From positions 62,001-126,000 of the forward strand of contig CAKRZE010000005.1 of the NCBI GenBank assembly GCA_934432725.1: 64,000 nt of DNA. Direction: 5' to 3'. How positions within the stretch are numbered: position 1 is the stretch's first letter; every line of letters starts with the position of its first letter. Source of the DNA: an uncultured Eubacteriales bacterium. GTDB lineage: Bacteria; Bacillota; Clostridia; Oscillospirales; CAG-272. The notes under the pieces were generated by a model that saw only the letters and a program-made list of their open reading frames with translations, was not told the DNA's origin and did not search any database. This document shows, one piece after another, positions 8,236 through 16,085 of this stretch. The translations under genes were made by a program, and so were the position numbers.

Positions 8236-8390
8236 TTGCTGCGGCAGGAAGCCGGAGCAGGGGTGCTGAAGCGCCCGGAGATCCAATGCGCACGAAATCG
8301 GTATAGGGTATATCGCGGAAGATATGCGTTTTTTCAGAAGAAAGACGGCATGTCTTCTTTTTATTTTTTAACATCAGGAGGGATACGGTT
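8236..8390 (+). promoter_or_regulatory. structured leader with terminator-like hairpin, class unknown
   Basis: The leader can form GGGTGCT/AGCGCCC (about 8260-8278) and ends in AGAAGAAAGAC/GTCTTCTTTT (8336-8361) followed by runs of T (8358-8369), then AGGAGGG and the ATG at 8391. Promoter, structured segment, terminator, ribosome binding site is the order expected of a transcription attenuator. I compared it by eye with common riboswitch cores (TPP, FMN, cobalamin, SAM, glycine, fluoride, ZTP, guanidine) and saw no match. Confidence 0.45.
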
Positions 8391-8807
8391 ATGGCATGTT
8401 TTCTTGTTCCGGCAGCGGAGGCAATCATCACAACAGCTGCCGCAATGGCGATGAGATCAAAGGAAAGAAAGAATCGGGAGGGGCTTTCCTCGCCCGACAG
8501 CGCTTCGGAGGGGACCGGAATTCCGTTTTCGGCAAAGCTCGGTTGGCTGAACAAGCTGCTGTGGGGCGGATCTGCACTGCTGGCATTTGAGCATGTGTGG
8601 CACGGCGAGGTGGTTCCTTTCTTTCCTTTTCTGACGGCGGTGGAAAACGGCAGGACTTCCGAAATGCTTCTCGAAATGGGGAGCACAGGCGTTTGGATGG
8701 CGGGGCTTGTCACGGCGGCTTGGGCTGGTATGCTTATCGTTTCGCATGCTGCCGAAAAAAGGGCGCGGAACGTTTCCGGCTCTGAGGCGGAGGACGCGCG
8801 GACATGA
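8391..8807 (+). CDS. conserved small membrane protein of unknown function
   Basis: 138 residues beginning MACFLVPAAEAIITTAAAM, with a first hydrophobic helix, a cytoplasmic charged stretch (about 22-50), a conserved-looking core LNKLLWGGSALLAFEHVWHG that ends in histidines, and a third helix GLVTAAWAGMLIVSHA. I recognise the pattern as a protein found in anaerobic Clostridia but know of no function. The paired histidines in FEHVWHGEV inside or next to a membrane helix could bind a metal or haem; that is speculation. Strong AGGAGGG ribosome binding site. Its stop overlaps the next start (ATGA), indicating translational coupling and a joint complex. A decayed copy of its core lies at 9355-9480. 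Confidence 0.8.
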   Translation: MACFLVPAAEAIITTAAAMAMRSKERKNREGLSSPDSASEGTGIPFSAKLGWLNKLLWGGSALLAFEHVWHGEVVPFFPFLTAVENGRTSEMLLEMGSTGVWMAGLVTAAWAGMLIVSHAAEKRARNVSGSEAEDART

Positions 8808-9118
8808 CACTGCTGACAACGGTATTTGCGGCGGGGATCTGTACGGTAATCTGGTATAAGAACGCGCCGAAGGATGAAATGAAGCTCGGAACGCTTTGTC
8901 TCATATACTGGGGCGCCTCCCTCATGTGGCTTGCCGATGCGATCTTTGCATATGCGGAGGCTGGGACGGCGTTCTTTTCCCCCTCTCCTGCGGAGATGCT
9001 CAATGATTTCTATCTCGGCTTGTCGGCGGTGGCGCTCGGTATGGTCATCTGGCTTGTAGTTTTGCTGGTGAAGGATCCCAGAGGCGTGATCCGCACTGCG
9101 CTGCTCAGGAAAAAATGA
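8804..9118 (+). CDS. small membrane protein, partner of the preceding gene
   Basis: 104 residues with three hydrophobic helices: MTLLTTVFAAGICTVIWY, GTLCLIYWGASLMWLADAIF and LSAVALGMVIWLVVLLV, followed by a basic tail. It starts inside the stop codon of the preceding gene, so both are made together and probably interact. A charged loop APKDEMKLG lies after helix one and an acidic AYAEAG after helix two. Function unknown. No terminator of the classical type was seen directly after it. Confidence 0.75.
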   Translation: MTLLTTVFAAGICTVIWYKNAPKDEMKLGTLCLIYWGASLMWLADAIFAYAEAGTAFFSPSPAEMLNDFYLGLSAVALGMVIWLVVLLVKDPRGVIRTALLRKK

Positions 9119-9727
9119 CGCTGCTCCGTGTTTTAAAGGGGTACGGCGGCTGGTCGGCGACCGGGCTGCCGCGCCGGATGCTTAAAAAGACTGAAAAATG
9201 AGGATGCTTCCGGAGTCGGTCCGGGCGATGACACAGTGTGACAGCGGACTGCGCCGGCGTTTATCCCGTGCCATGGGCTGCCGTAGTGCAGACACGGAAA
9301 ACGCCGGAGGCAGCATGGCCTTGTGCCGGGGCACCGCTGCGGTTTTCGGCGGCGGACTTTGCCGGATAAAGGCTTGAACAGAAGGCGGCTTTGAAGCGCA
9401 GCAGGCTGCTGCGGGGAGGGGTTGTGCTTTTGGCATTTGAGCATATGCGGCATGGCGGGGTTAATGCTTTTTGACTTCTGCCGGGGACGCAGTACGGCTT
9501 GCCTGCGCCGGGAGCCGCGCGATTTGACAGAACGGTATTTTGCTGTTTTGGGATTATAACAGGGCGGGATCGTTTTTGCAGAGCGCAGCTGCCGGTTCCG
9601 TTCTTTTTTCATGTACAGGTGTGTGCCGCCGCATACGGCACTGACGGAAGGGGCAGAAGGAGTGTGCTTTTTGACCAAAAATGAAACGGAATTGTTGTTT
9701 CTTTTCTATAAATTCGAAAAACTACTG
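9119..9727. other. 600-base spacer holding a gene relic
   Basis: No intact gene. The middle contains a decayed copy of the gene at 8391 (9355-9480). The right end, from about 9690, becomes AT-rich and leads into the promoter at 9728. Confidence 0.5.
9355..9480 (+). pseudogene. decayed paralogue of the 8391 membrane-protein gene
   Basis: Bases 9395-9475 translate as RSRLLRGGVVLLAFEHMRHG then GVNAF and a stop, aligning with LNKLLWGGSALLAFEHVWHG then EVVPFF of the gene at 8391. At DNA level GCATTTGAGCAT and GGCATGGCGGGGTT correspond to the same place. Upstream, the GTTTTCGGC...GGCTTGAACAGAAG segment matches the region encoding PFSAKLGWLNK but with insertions and a broken frame. No start codon or ribosome binding site survives. 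It is best explained as a duplicated or recombined remnant. Confidence 0.65.
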
Positions 9728-9757
9728 TTGACACCGGATGCCGGAGCGTGCTATGAT
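9728..9757 (+). promoter_or_regulatory. promoter of the metallophosphoesterase gene
   Basis: TTGACA (9728-9733), 18 bases ending TGC, TATGAT (9752-9757). The leader to ATG 9994 is about 230 bases; I see no clear terminator in it. Confidence 0.7.
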
Positions 9758-9993
9758 AAGAAACGGAGCAAATGCGGCTTGATTTCAGTCAATGCGGCGT
9801 GCCTCTTTCTGTTTCCGGCAGACAGCTTTTTCCGGTACGGGGGCTGAGAAGAGGCAGGATGAAAGAAGGCGGCGTTTTTTGCTTGCGTGACCTCCATTGT
9901 CGGTCGGTGAGCAAACTATGCAGTCAGAAGGTCCGGCGCCTGTGCGGAATGGGGCGGTATTTGCGTTTTACGGAGAAAGGGAAGGGAACATAC

Positions 9994-11238
9994 ATGAAAA
10001 AATTCAAAATTCTGATGGTTCTGGCTGTACTGACCGCGGCAGTGCTTCTGCTCGGTTCATGCAGCAATACCAATCAGCCTGCGGGGGAAACCTCCGGCAC
10101 TGCCGGTGCTGCGGAGGAAAGCGCGACAGCAGAGCCCGGTACGGAGGCTCCGCCGAAGGCGGCGTGGGAGGAAGGCGGTCCCGGTGTATATGAGGGAGAG
10201 AAGGAAGGAATTGATTTCGTGCTCAATATTGAGTCCGGAAAAGATATTCAGATTCTTCAGCTGACTGACCCGCAGATTACCAATTGGAGAAAAGCGAGGA
10301 ACCAGACCAGACGGGATCAGATCCGCGGAGCATTCTTCGGAGACGGTATCACGGACAACGAGACTAAGACGTATCGCTATATCCGGGAGGCTGTGGAAAA
10401 TTCGTCCCCCGATCTGATCGTGATTACGGGCGACCTGATTTACGGAGAGACGGATGACAGCGGCGAGATCTGGAGTGAGCTTGTAGCGCACATGGACAGC
10501 TATGGGATTCCGTGGGCATTGACCTTCGGCAACCATGACAACGAGAGCGCAAAGGGTGTAAACTGGCAGATCGAACAGCTGATGAATTCGAAATACTGTG
10601 TATTCAAGCGCGGAAACGTGACCGGAAACTGCAATTACAATATCGTATTGCGGCAGGACGGAGAATTCAAATATGTTCTGTATATGCTCGACTCCAACGG
10701 CTGCAAGGAGATCGCGAACCCCGGAGAGGGCATCATGAAGGACAATGTGGATATCAAGCTGATTCAGCAGAAGGCCGGCATCTATGACGACCAGATTGAA
10801 TGGTTCAGGAACAGTGCAGCTGCCATTGCCAAGGAGGCGGGCAAGGATCAGATTCCGTCGCTTGCGTTCTATCACATCGCACCGATTCAGGTCTACCGTG
10901 TGTATGAGGAGCTTTACGGATACACAAGAAAGCGCAAGCTTGTTCTGAATCATGAGGGTGATTACGGTCTGATCATGGAGTTTTATAAAGAAGATGCCAT
11001 TGATCAGGACGAAAAGTTCTTCCAGGCTGCCAAGGAGATCGGGACGACCGGAATGTTCTTCGGGCATGACCACGACAACAACGGAAGCATGATGTTTGAG
11101 GGCATCCGACTGACCTTCGGAAGCAAATGCGGAACGCATTCGTACAGCACACAGCGTCAGATCGGATATACGCAGATCACGATTGCGGAAAGCGATTCTC
11201 AGATGACGGTTGCGGCGCATAAGACACAGTATAAGTAA
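9994..11238 (+). CDS. calcineurin-like metallophosphoesterase lipoprotein
   Basis: A 414-residue secreted, lipid-anchored phosphoesterase. MKKFKILMVL starts a lipoprotein signal that ends in LLGSCS, the lipidated Cys near residue 23, followed by a Ser/Thr/Glu-rich linker. All metal-binding motifs of the family are present in order: ILQLTDPQI (D), VITGDLIYG (GD), TFGNHDNE (GNHD), FYHIAP (H) and FFGHDHDN (GHDH). The overall pattern resembles purple-acid-phosphatase-like or DcrA/Icc-like extracellular phosphodiesterases that may release phosphate from organic sources. The frame is open upstream to 9772 but the signal peptide and GAAGGGAA ribosome binding site fix the start at 9994. Monocistronic. 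Substrate unknown. Confidence 0.88.
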   Translation: MKKFKILMVLAVLTAAVLLLGSCSNTNQPAGETSGTAGAAEESATAEPGTEAPPKAAWEEGGPGVYEGEKEGIDFVLNIESGKDIQILQLTDPQITNWRKARNQTRRDQIRGAFFGDGITDNETKTYRYIREAVENSSPDLIVITGDLIYGETDDSGEIWSELVAHMDSYGIPWALTFGNHDNESAKGVNWQIEQLMNSKYCVFKRGNVTGNCNYNIVLRQDGEFKYVLYMLDSNGCKEIANPGEGIMKDNVDIKLIQQKAGIYDDQIEWFRNSAAAIAKEAGKDQIPSLAFYHIAPIQVYRVYEELYGYTRKRKLVLNHEGDYGLIMEFYKEDAIDQDEKFFQAAKEIGTTGMFFGHDHDNNGSMMFEGIRLTFGSKCGTHSYSTQRQIGYTQITIAESDSQMTVAAHKTQYK

Positions 11239-11359
11239 GACTGCATGCCGGGCTTAGAATAAGTCCGTTTACGGAAGACGGCTGCTGTCGGGACGCCGGA
11301 TTTGGCAGGCTGCCGGACCGGCTTCGGCAAGGGACAGCGGTCGGAAAACGCATGCAAGG

Positions 11360-11407
11360 AAAAAAGAGGCGGTGTCCGAAGCTCACAGAGCGCTTTGGAC
11401 ACCGCCT
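11360..11407 (-). terminator. hairpin terminator between convergent genes
   Basis: AGGCGGTGTCC (11367-11377) pairs with GGACACCGCCT (11397-11407), with an inner AAGC/GCTT helix. On the minus strand the stem is followed by TCTTTTTTCC, so it reads best as a minus-strand terminator; as a hairpin it may also stop the phosphoesterase transcript. Confidence 0.7.
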
Positions 11408-11577
11408 TCAGATATTGGAGCTTATGATCCGGCACCGCGCCGGCTTGCCGCCCGGGGCGCAGAAAAATTAAAAAAGCAAAACCGGGCGGGGAGCGGCAGG
11501 TCTGCCGGAGTCCGGTCCGGAAACAGGTCAAAAATCGTTTTTACGCTCCGCCCCTCGTTTTGCCCGGCTCCGCGTAA

Positions 11578-11630
11578 AGCAAACAGCCCGGAAGGCTCCG
11601 TGCAGAAGGAGTCCTCCGGGTTGCTTTTTG
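11578..11630. terminator. bidirectional terminator next to glucokinase
   Basis: AGCAA-CAGCCCGGA-GGCTCC and GGAGTCCTCCGGGTTGCT form a long, slightly bulged stem followed on the plus strand by TTTTTG. It lies 45 bases past the glucokinase stop on the minus strand. Confidence 0.65.
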
Positions 11631-11674
11631 CTCAAAAATGTGCCTGACGGCATGCCGTCGCGGTCAACTGCGCA

Positions 11675-12640
11675 TTATTTCATATAGTTTCCGAGTGCTG
11701 CGGCTCCGATGATGCCGGCGTCATTTCCGAGCTCTGCCAGACAAACCTTTGTCTTGGTTTCCTCGGGAGCGTCACGGTTATAGACCTGTTCGCGGATCAG
11801 CGCGAGCAGCGGCTTTAAAAGCGGTTCCCCCTCATGGCAGACGCCGCCGCCGATGCAGAGAACGTCGGGCTGGAAAATGTTGATGATGTTCGTGATGCCG
11901 CAGGCAAGATAGGAGACGTATTTATCGGTGACCTCCTTTGCAGCCTTGTCACCCTGCCGCATGGCTGCATATGCCGTTTTGCCGCTGACCTTGGAGAGGT
12001 CGCCGCCGATCAGCTTCCACATCAGGGTATCATGCGTTTCGGAAAGCTTTTCCTTTGTCATGTTGATCAGACCGGTGGCGGAGCTGTATGCCTCAAAGCA
12101 GCCTCTTCTGCCGCAGGTGCAGGGCAGACCGTTGTGCTCGATGACCATATGACCCAGCTCGGCACCCGCATAGTTGAAGCCGGAATAGACCCGGTTGTCC
12201 AGAACAATTCCGCCGCCGACACCGGTTCCGAGTGTGACCATGACGGAATACCGCGCTCCCTTTGCTGCTCCGGCGATGGCTTCGCCGTATGCGGCGGCAT
12301 TTGCATCGTTTTCCACCAGAACCCGCTCTACGGGAAGGTATTTCTTCAGGATCTTTGCAATTTCAAAATGCCGGAACGGCAGGTTATTGGCGTACTCAAT
12401 GATTCCTTCCTCGGGAAGAGCGCTTCCGGGCGCTGCGATACCGACATAGTCAATGTCGGAAAGGGAAAGTCCTTCCTCTGTAAGCAGGGCTTTGCAAAGT
12501 GCAGCCATATCTGCCACAATGGCTTCCGGCTCGCGCTTTGCCTTTGTGGGGATGCTGCCCTTGCGGATGATCTTGTGTGCATCGTCTACGATTCCGACGG
12601 CAATGTTGGTTCCGCCGAGGTCAATGCCGAGATAGTACAT
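11675..12640 (-). CDS. glk: ROK-family glucokinase
   Basis: Phosphorylates glucose to glucose-6-phosphate with ATP in the cytoplasm. The 321-residue protein shows the ROK pattern: N-terminal GIDLGGTNIAVG phosphate-binding loop, EYANNLPF and ENDANAAAYGE with the catalytic aspartate, TLGTGVGGGIV, the structural zinc site GLPCTCGRRGCFEAY (C-x-C-G-x-x-G-C-x-E), and IGGGV near the C-terminus. There is no N-terminal helix-turn-helix, so it is a sugar kinase and not a ROK repressor. AAGGAG lies upstream of the ATG. It follows mscL after a terminator and seems to be its own unit. A related hexokinase substrate such as N-acetylmannosamine cannot be excluded. Confidence 0.92.
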   Translation of the reverse strand: MYYLGIDLGGTNIAVGIVDDAHKIIRKGSIPTKAKREPEAIVADMAALCKALLTEEGLSLSDIDYVGIAAPGSALPEEGIIEYANNLPFRHFEIAKILKKYLPVERVLVENDANAAAYGEAIAGAAKGARYSVMVTLGTGVGGGIVLDNRVYSGFNYAGAELGHMVIEHNGLPCTCGRRGCFEAYSSATGLINMTKEKLSETHDTLMWKLIGGDLSKVSGKTAYAAMRQGDKAAKEVTDKYVSYLACGITNIINIFQPDVLCIGGGVCHEGEPLLKPLLALIREQVYNRDAPEETKTKVCLAELGNDAGIIGAAALGNYMK

Positions 12641-12683
12641 GGCTTTTTACTCCTTTTGATAATGTTGAACGGACGGAATCCGA

Positions 12684-12728
12684 AAAATCCTGCCGGACTC
12701 CCCGCTTTTCCGGAGGCTGACCGGCAGG
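12684..12728 (-). terminator. mscL terminator
   Basis: On the minus strand CCTGCCGG (12728-12721) pairs with CCGGCAGG (12696-12689) and is followed by ATTTTTC. It separates mscL from glk. Confidence 0.75.
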
Positions 12729-12749
12729 CTTTCTTCGGACGGAAAAGAA

Positions 12750-13247
12750 TTACTTTTCCTCGGCGTTGGTCTGCTCCGCCTCGGCTTTGTCCGCATCCTC
12801 TGCGGGCTGAGCGCCGTTTTTCAGAAGATCACGGATTTCGGTCAGAAGCAGCTCTTCCTGAGAAGGAGCCGGTTCTTCCTCGACTGCCGGCGCCTCTTCT
12901 TCTTTCTTCTTCAGCTTTTCCCGTGCGGAATTTACGCCGCGGATGAACAGGAAGAGAACAAGTGCAACCAGCAGGAAATAGATGATTGCCTGAATGAAGG
13001 ATCCGATTTTGATGGCATTTTCGGGGGTTGTGATATTTCCGGAGGCATCCACGACCGCCTCTGCCAGGACAATCTTGATGTCGCTGAAATTGATTCCGCT
13101 GGTCAGCTTTCCGATGATAGGCATCAGAATGTCATTGACCATGGAGGTGACAATGGCGCTGAAGGTAGAGCCGATGATCACACCGACTGCCATGTCGATC
13201 ACATTGCCCTTGAATGCAAATTTCTTGAAGTCTTCAATGAATTTCAT
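12750..13247 (-). CDS. mscL: large-conductance mechanosensitive channel MscL
   Basis: Tension-gated pore that releases solutes on osmotic downshock. The N-terminal half is canonical: amphipathic MKFIEDFKKFAFKGN, first membrane helix DMAVGVIIGSTFSAIVTSMV with the pore-lining glycines, then NDILMPIIG. The periplasmic-type loop carries INFSDIKIVLA, the second helix is IGSFIQAIIYFLLVALVLFLF. The cytoplasmic C-terminus is longer than in E. coli (165 against 136 residues), with an acidic Glu/Pro/Ala-rich insert before the final helical LLTEIRDLLKN bundle and a further acidic tail. Single gene with its own promoter and terminator. Confidence 0.97.
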   Translation of the reverse strand: MKFIEDFKKFAFKGNVIDMAVGVIIGSTFSAIVTSMVNDILMPIIGKLTSGINFSDIKIVLAEAVVDASGNITTPENAIKIGSFIQAIIYFLLVALVLFLFIRGVNSAREKLKKKEEEAPAVEEEPAPSQEELLLTEIRDLLKNGAQPAEDADKAEAEQTNAEEK

Positions 13248-13297
13248 GAGCGTTTCTCCTTCGATGTATCAATAGTATATCCATCTTACTGCTTGAA

Positions 13298-13327
13298 ATT
13301 ATAGCACGTTTTTTTCTTTTTTGTCAA
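13298..13327 (-). promoter_or_regulatory. mscL promoter
   Basis: Minus-strand TTGACA (13327-13322), 18-base A-rich spacer ending GTGC, TATAAT (13303-13298). Confidence 0.8.
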
Positions 13328-13430
13328 GCGCTGCGGAAGCTGTCGGAAGCCTTCCGGGAAAATTTTTTGACGGCTGTGTGTTTGTCCCGGCATTGGCGGC
13401 GAAGTCCCGGGCTTTTTACACGGGACGGAG

Positions 13431-14483
13431 TCACCGGGGATCGTCCGGCACGGCGAGAAGATTCAGGTCCCATGCCGGAATGCCCGGCTCCCGTCTGAGA
13501 TACAGGCGATAGCCGCCGTACAGCTCTCTGACCTGAAAGATCAGCCGGAACAGGTCCTCGGGACGGTGGTAGAGAGATACCAGAAGCTCCGGATGCCATG
13601 CGCGGATGGATTGTGCGGAGCCTTCAAGCGCCTCTGCTTCACAGCCCTCCACATCGTATTTGATAAAATCGACCGGTCTGCCGTCAAGCACGCGGTCAAG
13701 GGAGTCTGCACAAACAGAGGCTCCCGTGCCGGTTCCCACACGGGAGGAGCGGCTCCCGCCGGGGACAAAGGTCAGCGTCTTCCTTGCGCTCCATGCGGCA
13801 AGCGGATGCGGCTCTGCCTGTTTTACGGCGGCAGTGTTTTTCAGAAGCCGCTGAAAGGTCTTCGGGTCCGGCTCAAAGGCAACAACGGTTTCAAGCTGCG
13901 GGGCAAAGCGGATCAATTCCAGAACGGTGTCTCCCGTATAAGCGCCGAGGTCCGCCGCACACCGGTATGACGCGGGGTGAAGGACCTTTTGAAACATAGC
14001 TCCTCTTGTGCAGGTGTGCTCCGACAGCAGAGAAAGCTTTCCCTCCAGCCGGAACCGGACAACGCTGTCAAAGAGCGCACGGGATTCCGTATCGTACAAA
14101 AGTCCGCGTGCCTCCTTCAGCTCGGCGGCATGCTGTTTTGCAAAGTCCAGGTCAAACAGTCCGGTGCCGGTGACGGGCACATCCGGAATATACAGCTCCT
14201 GCTCCCGGTCAACAGCGGCGATCGTTTCCATGACCGACGGAAGGGAGGTTGCAAAGGAGAGGAGCACAATGAAGTCTCCGAAAATGCGCTTGGTGTCCGC
14301 ATAGCTGCGGATCGGAAAGCCGTGGAACTGCTTGCTGCGGACAAAGCCGTCGGATGCGAATACGCCGGATATTTTTATGCCGTATTTGTCCAGAACCCTG
14401 AGAATTTTATCTGCGCCGTCGCCCATTCCGTACAGCACGATCGGTTTTTCTGCGGTCTTCAGCCGCTGCCATACATCCGTCAT
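13431..14483 (-). CDS. FkbM-family methyltransferase
   Basis: Predicted S-adenosylmethionine-dependent O-methyltransferase of 350 residues. The N-terminal third (PIVLYGMGDGADKILRVLDK) is a Rossmann-like sensor or nucleotide-binding domain seen on some sugar-modifying enzymes. The FkbM part follows: AADLGAYTGDTVLEL (SAM loop), VVAFEPDPKTFQRL, DFIKYDVEGCEAEALEGS and the terminal PELLVSLYHRPEDLF. ATG 14483 lies two bases after the stop of the upstream amidohydrolase, so the two are translated from one message. The frame is open farther upstream but only inside that gene. The acceptor is unknown; cell-surface glycan or a small metabolite are both possible. Confidence 0.85.
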   Translation of the reverse strand: MTDVWQRLKTAEKPIVLYGMGDGADKILRVLDKYGIKISGVFASDGFVRSKQFHGFPIRSYADTKRIFGDFIVLLSFATSLPSVMETIAAVDREQELYIPDVPVTGTGLFDLDFAKQHAAELKEARGLLYDTESRALFDSVVRFRLEGKLSLLSEHTCTRGAMFQKVLHPASYRCAADLGAYTGDTVLELIRFAPQLETVVAFEPDPKTFQRLLKNTAAVKQAEPHPLAAWSARKTLTFVPGGSRSSRVGTGTGASVCADSLDRVLDGRPVDFIKYDVEGCEAEALEGSAQSIRAWHPELLVSLYHRPEDLFRLIFQVRELYGGYRLYLRREPGIPAWDLNLLAVPDDPR

Positions 14484-14485
14484 GG

Positions 14486-15292
14486 TCAGAAGCCAAGCAG
14501 GCGCTTGGCGTTGCGGTAAAGGATATCTTCCCGCTGGGTTTCGGTGAGCGGCAGAGAGAGGAACAGGGAGAGGTAGTCGCAAAGATGCATAACCGGGTAA
14601 TCCGTTCCGTACAGGATGCGGTCAAAGCCGCATTGCTCCATCAGCCTGACGGCACGGTCGGCGGGCAGCTCGGCAAGCGTGCTGGAGCAGTCGAAAAACA
14701 CATTGTCCAGCCCGAACAGCCGATATGATCGGTCCCATGACCGGTAGCCGCCGAGATGGGCGGCGACAATTTTCAGTCCGGGGAACAGCCGCGCCACATG
14801 TGCGGTGCGCTCCGATGATGAGAACCGGTATTCCGCCCGGTCATCTCCGACATGCAGATACAGCGTCATGCCCGTTTCCTGCATCAGCGCATACAGCGGC
14901 AGAAGCTTTGGGTCGTCCGCGTTGATCCCCTGAATGTCGGGATGCAGCTTGACGCCGGTCAGCCCCATGGCACGGCACCGTGCAAGCTCTCCTTCAAAAT
15001 CCGCAAAATCCTGATGCATGCCGGCAAACGCAATGGTTTCAAAGCCGTTTTTGCGGGAGCGCGCGGCAAGCTGCGCCACGGAATCGTTGACGTGGACGAC
15101 CTGATGGGCGTTTGTGGCGACACAGAACAAAAGAAAGCCGCAGGTGCCGCTTTCGGATGCTTCCGCCTCCAGCGCATCATAGGTCCCCTTACCCGCGACC
15201 TGAAAATGATAAAAAGCACCAAGCCCGGCAGCCGCTTTTTCTGCCAGCGCTTCCGGGTAAACATGAGTGTGCGAATCAAATATACGGTACAA
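14486..15292 (-). CDS. amidohydrolase-family metal-dependent hydrolase
   Basis: TIM-barrel hydrolase of about 268 residues, amidohydrolase_2/TatD-like. It starts with the metal-binding IFDSHTH, continues with GVKLHPDIQG (lysine/histidine), LYLHVGDD, IVAAHLGG and ends with ILYGTDYPV carrying the catalytic aspartate, then DILYRNAKRLLGF as in many family members. I place the start at TTG 15292 because GGAGGA lies six bases upstream and because the ATG codons at 15370 and 15343 overlap the -35 and -10 boxes of the promoter at 15342-15370. First gene of an operon with the FkbM methyltransferase. Reaction unknown; C-N or C-C bond hydrolysis or decarboxylation are family options. Confidence 0.85.
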   Translation of the reverse strand: MYRIFDSHTHVYPEALAEKAAAGLGAFYHFQVAGKGTYDALEAEASESGTCGFLLFCVATNAHQVVHVNDSVAQLAARSRKNGFETIAFAGMHQDFADFEGELARCRAMGLTGVKLHPDIQGINADDPKLLPLYALMQETGMTLYLHVGDDRAEYRFSSSERTAHVARLFPGLKIVAAHLGGYRSWDRSYRLFGLDNVFFDCSSTLAELPADRAVRLMEQCGFDRILYGTDYPVMHLCDYLSLFLSLPLTETQREDILYRNAKRLLGF

Positions 15293-15341
15293 AACAGTTC
15301 CTCCATCCGTCAAGCCGGAAATTTCCCGATCAATACCGTTC

Positions 15342-15370
15342 ATTTTATCACGTTCGGCGTTTTTCGTCAA
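15342..15370 (-). promoter_or_regulatory. promoter of amidohydrolase-FkbM operon
   Basis: Minus-strand TTGACG (15370-15365), 17 bases, TAAAAT (15347-15342). Confidence 0.65.
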
Positions 15371-15755
15371 GACGCAGGAGAAAATCCGGGGAGGTACGGA
15401 AAAATCATTGCCGGGGGTCTGACGGGACTTGTGCCGGAGCCGGGGATGCTAAGGAATGCCGCGCGGCTTCACTTGCCGCCGGATGCTTATCGGGCAATGC
15501 AGGAAGAAAGCAAAATATACGGGCAAAGCCGCGCTTTGCTTCCGGGACTGTAGTATTTTTGCTTGATTCCGGGAATCCTTTTTCTTGGCGGCGCAGTATT
15601 GCCCTGCACGGGGCGTCTGTCCTTGGCGGCAGGAAGGGCGGAGCTGCTCTGTCGGAGGGGAGACGCAGACCTCGCTGCTTTTTTCGGGATGACCGATGCC
15701 GAAGCCGGGAGGGCTCGGGCATAAAGCGGGAAGCATGCATTGCGGCAGATCGGGA
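15371..15755. other. 385-base divergent spacer without a gene
   Basis: Between the amidohydrolase promoter (minus) and the glmS promoter (plus). Open frames on both strands are unlike real proteins and lack ribosome binding sites. Confidence 0.45.
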
Positions 15756-15784
15756 TTGACAAAATTCCGGTTTTACGATATACT
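15756..15784 (+). promoter_or_regulatory. glmS promoter
   Basis: TTGACA (15756-15761), 17 bases, TATACT (15779-15784), followed by the ribozyme. Confidence 0.8.
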
Positions 15785-15870
15785 GTTAGCAGTACGGCAT
15801 TGCCGCGCAGGAGAAAGGAGCGGATACTGCGGGGCTGATTCCGTATAATGCGGGCTTGCAGAGCAGCAGT

Positions 15871-16040
15871 CGCATAGCGCCTGGGCAGGAATCGGTACCT
15901 GCCGACGAGGAGAGGGTGATCGAAGCATTCGGCGGATACCCTCCGGACAGACAGCCGGGACGTGAGAAATCGGTTAAAGCCCATGTGCAAGCATGGAACA
16001 GAGCCGGTTTTGCGGCTGATCTTTTGTCGTGGGCTCGGAA
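15871..16040 (+). ncRNA. glmS glucosamine-6-phosphate-activated ribozyme
   Basis: Self-cleaving leader RNA that is activated by the enzyme's product, glucosamine-6-phosphate, and so represses glmS. Visible hallmarks: the cleavage site A15876/G15877 in front of GCGCC; the next helix GGCAGG (15884-15889) with CCTGCC (15898-15903); the core GACGAGG; helix GAGGGT (15912-15917) with ACCCTC (15938-15943) enclosing GATCGAAG and TTCGGCGGAT, which match the conserved ribozyme core; then the pseudoknot region with CGGTTAAAG (15992-16000). It lies in the correct place, between promoter and glmS. The 3' boundary is approximate. Confidence 0.95.
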
Positions 16041-16085
16041 GAGTCCGGTCCGCGGCTGAAAAAACCGAAAGGATACCTGAATACT

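Larger units (their letters stand above)
11239..11674. other. convergent spacer between phosphoesterase and glucokinase
   Basis: 436 bases with no gene; it contains two hairpin terminators, at 11367-11407 and 11578-11630. Confidence 0.5.
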
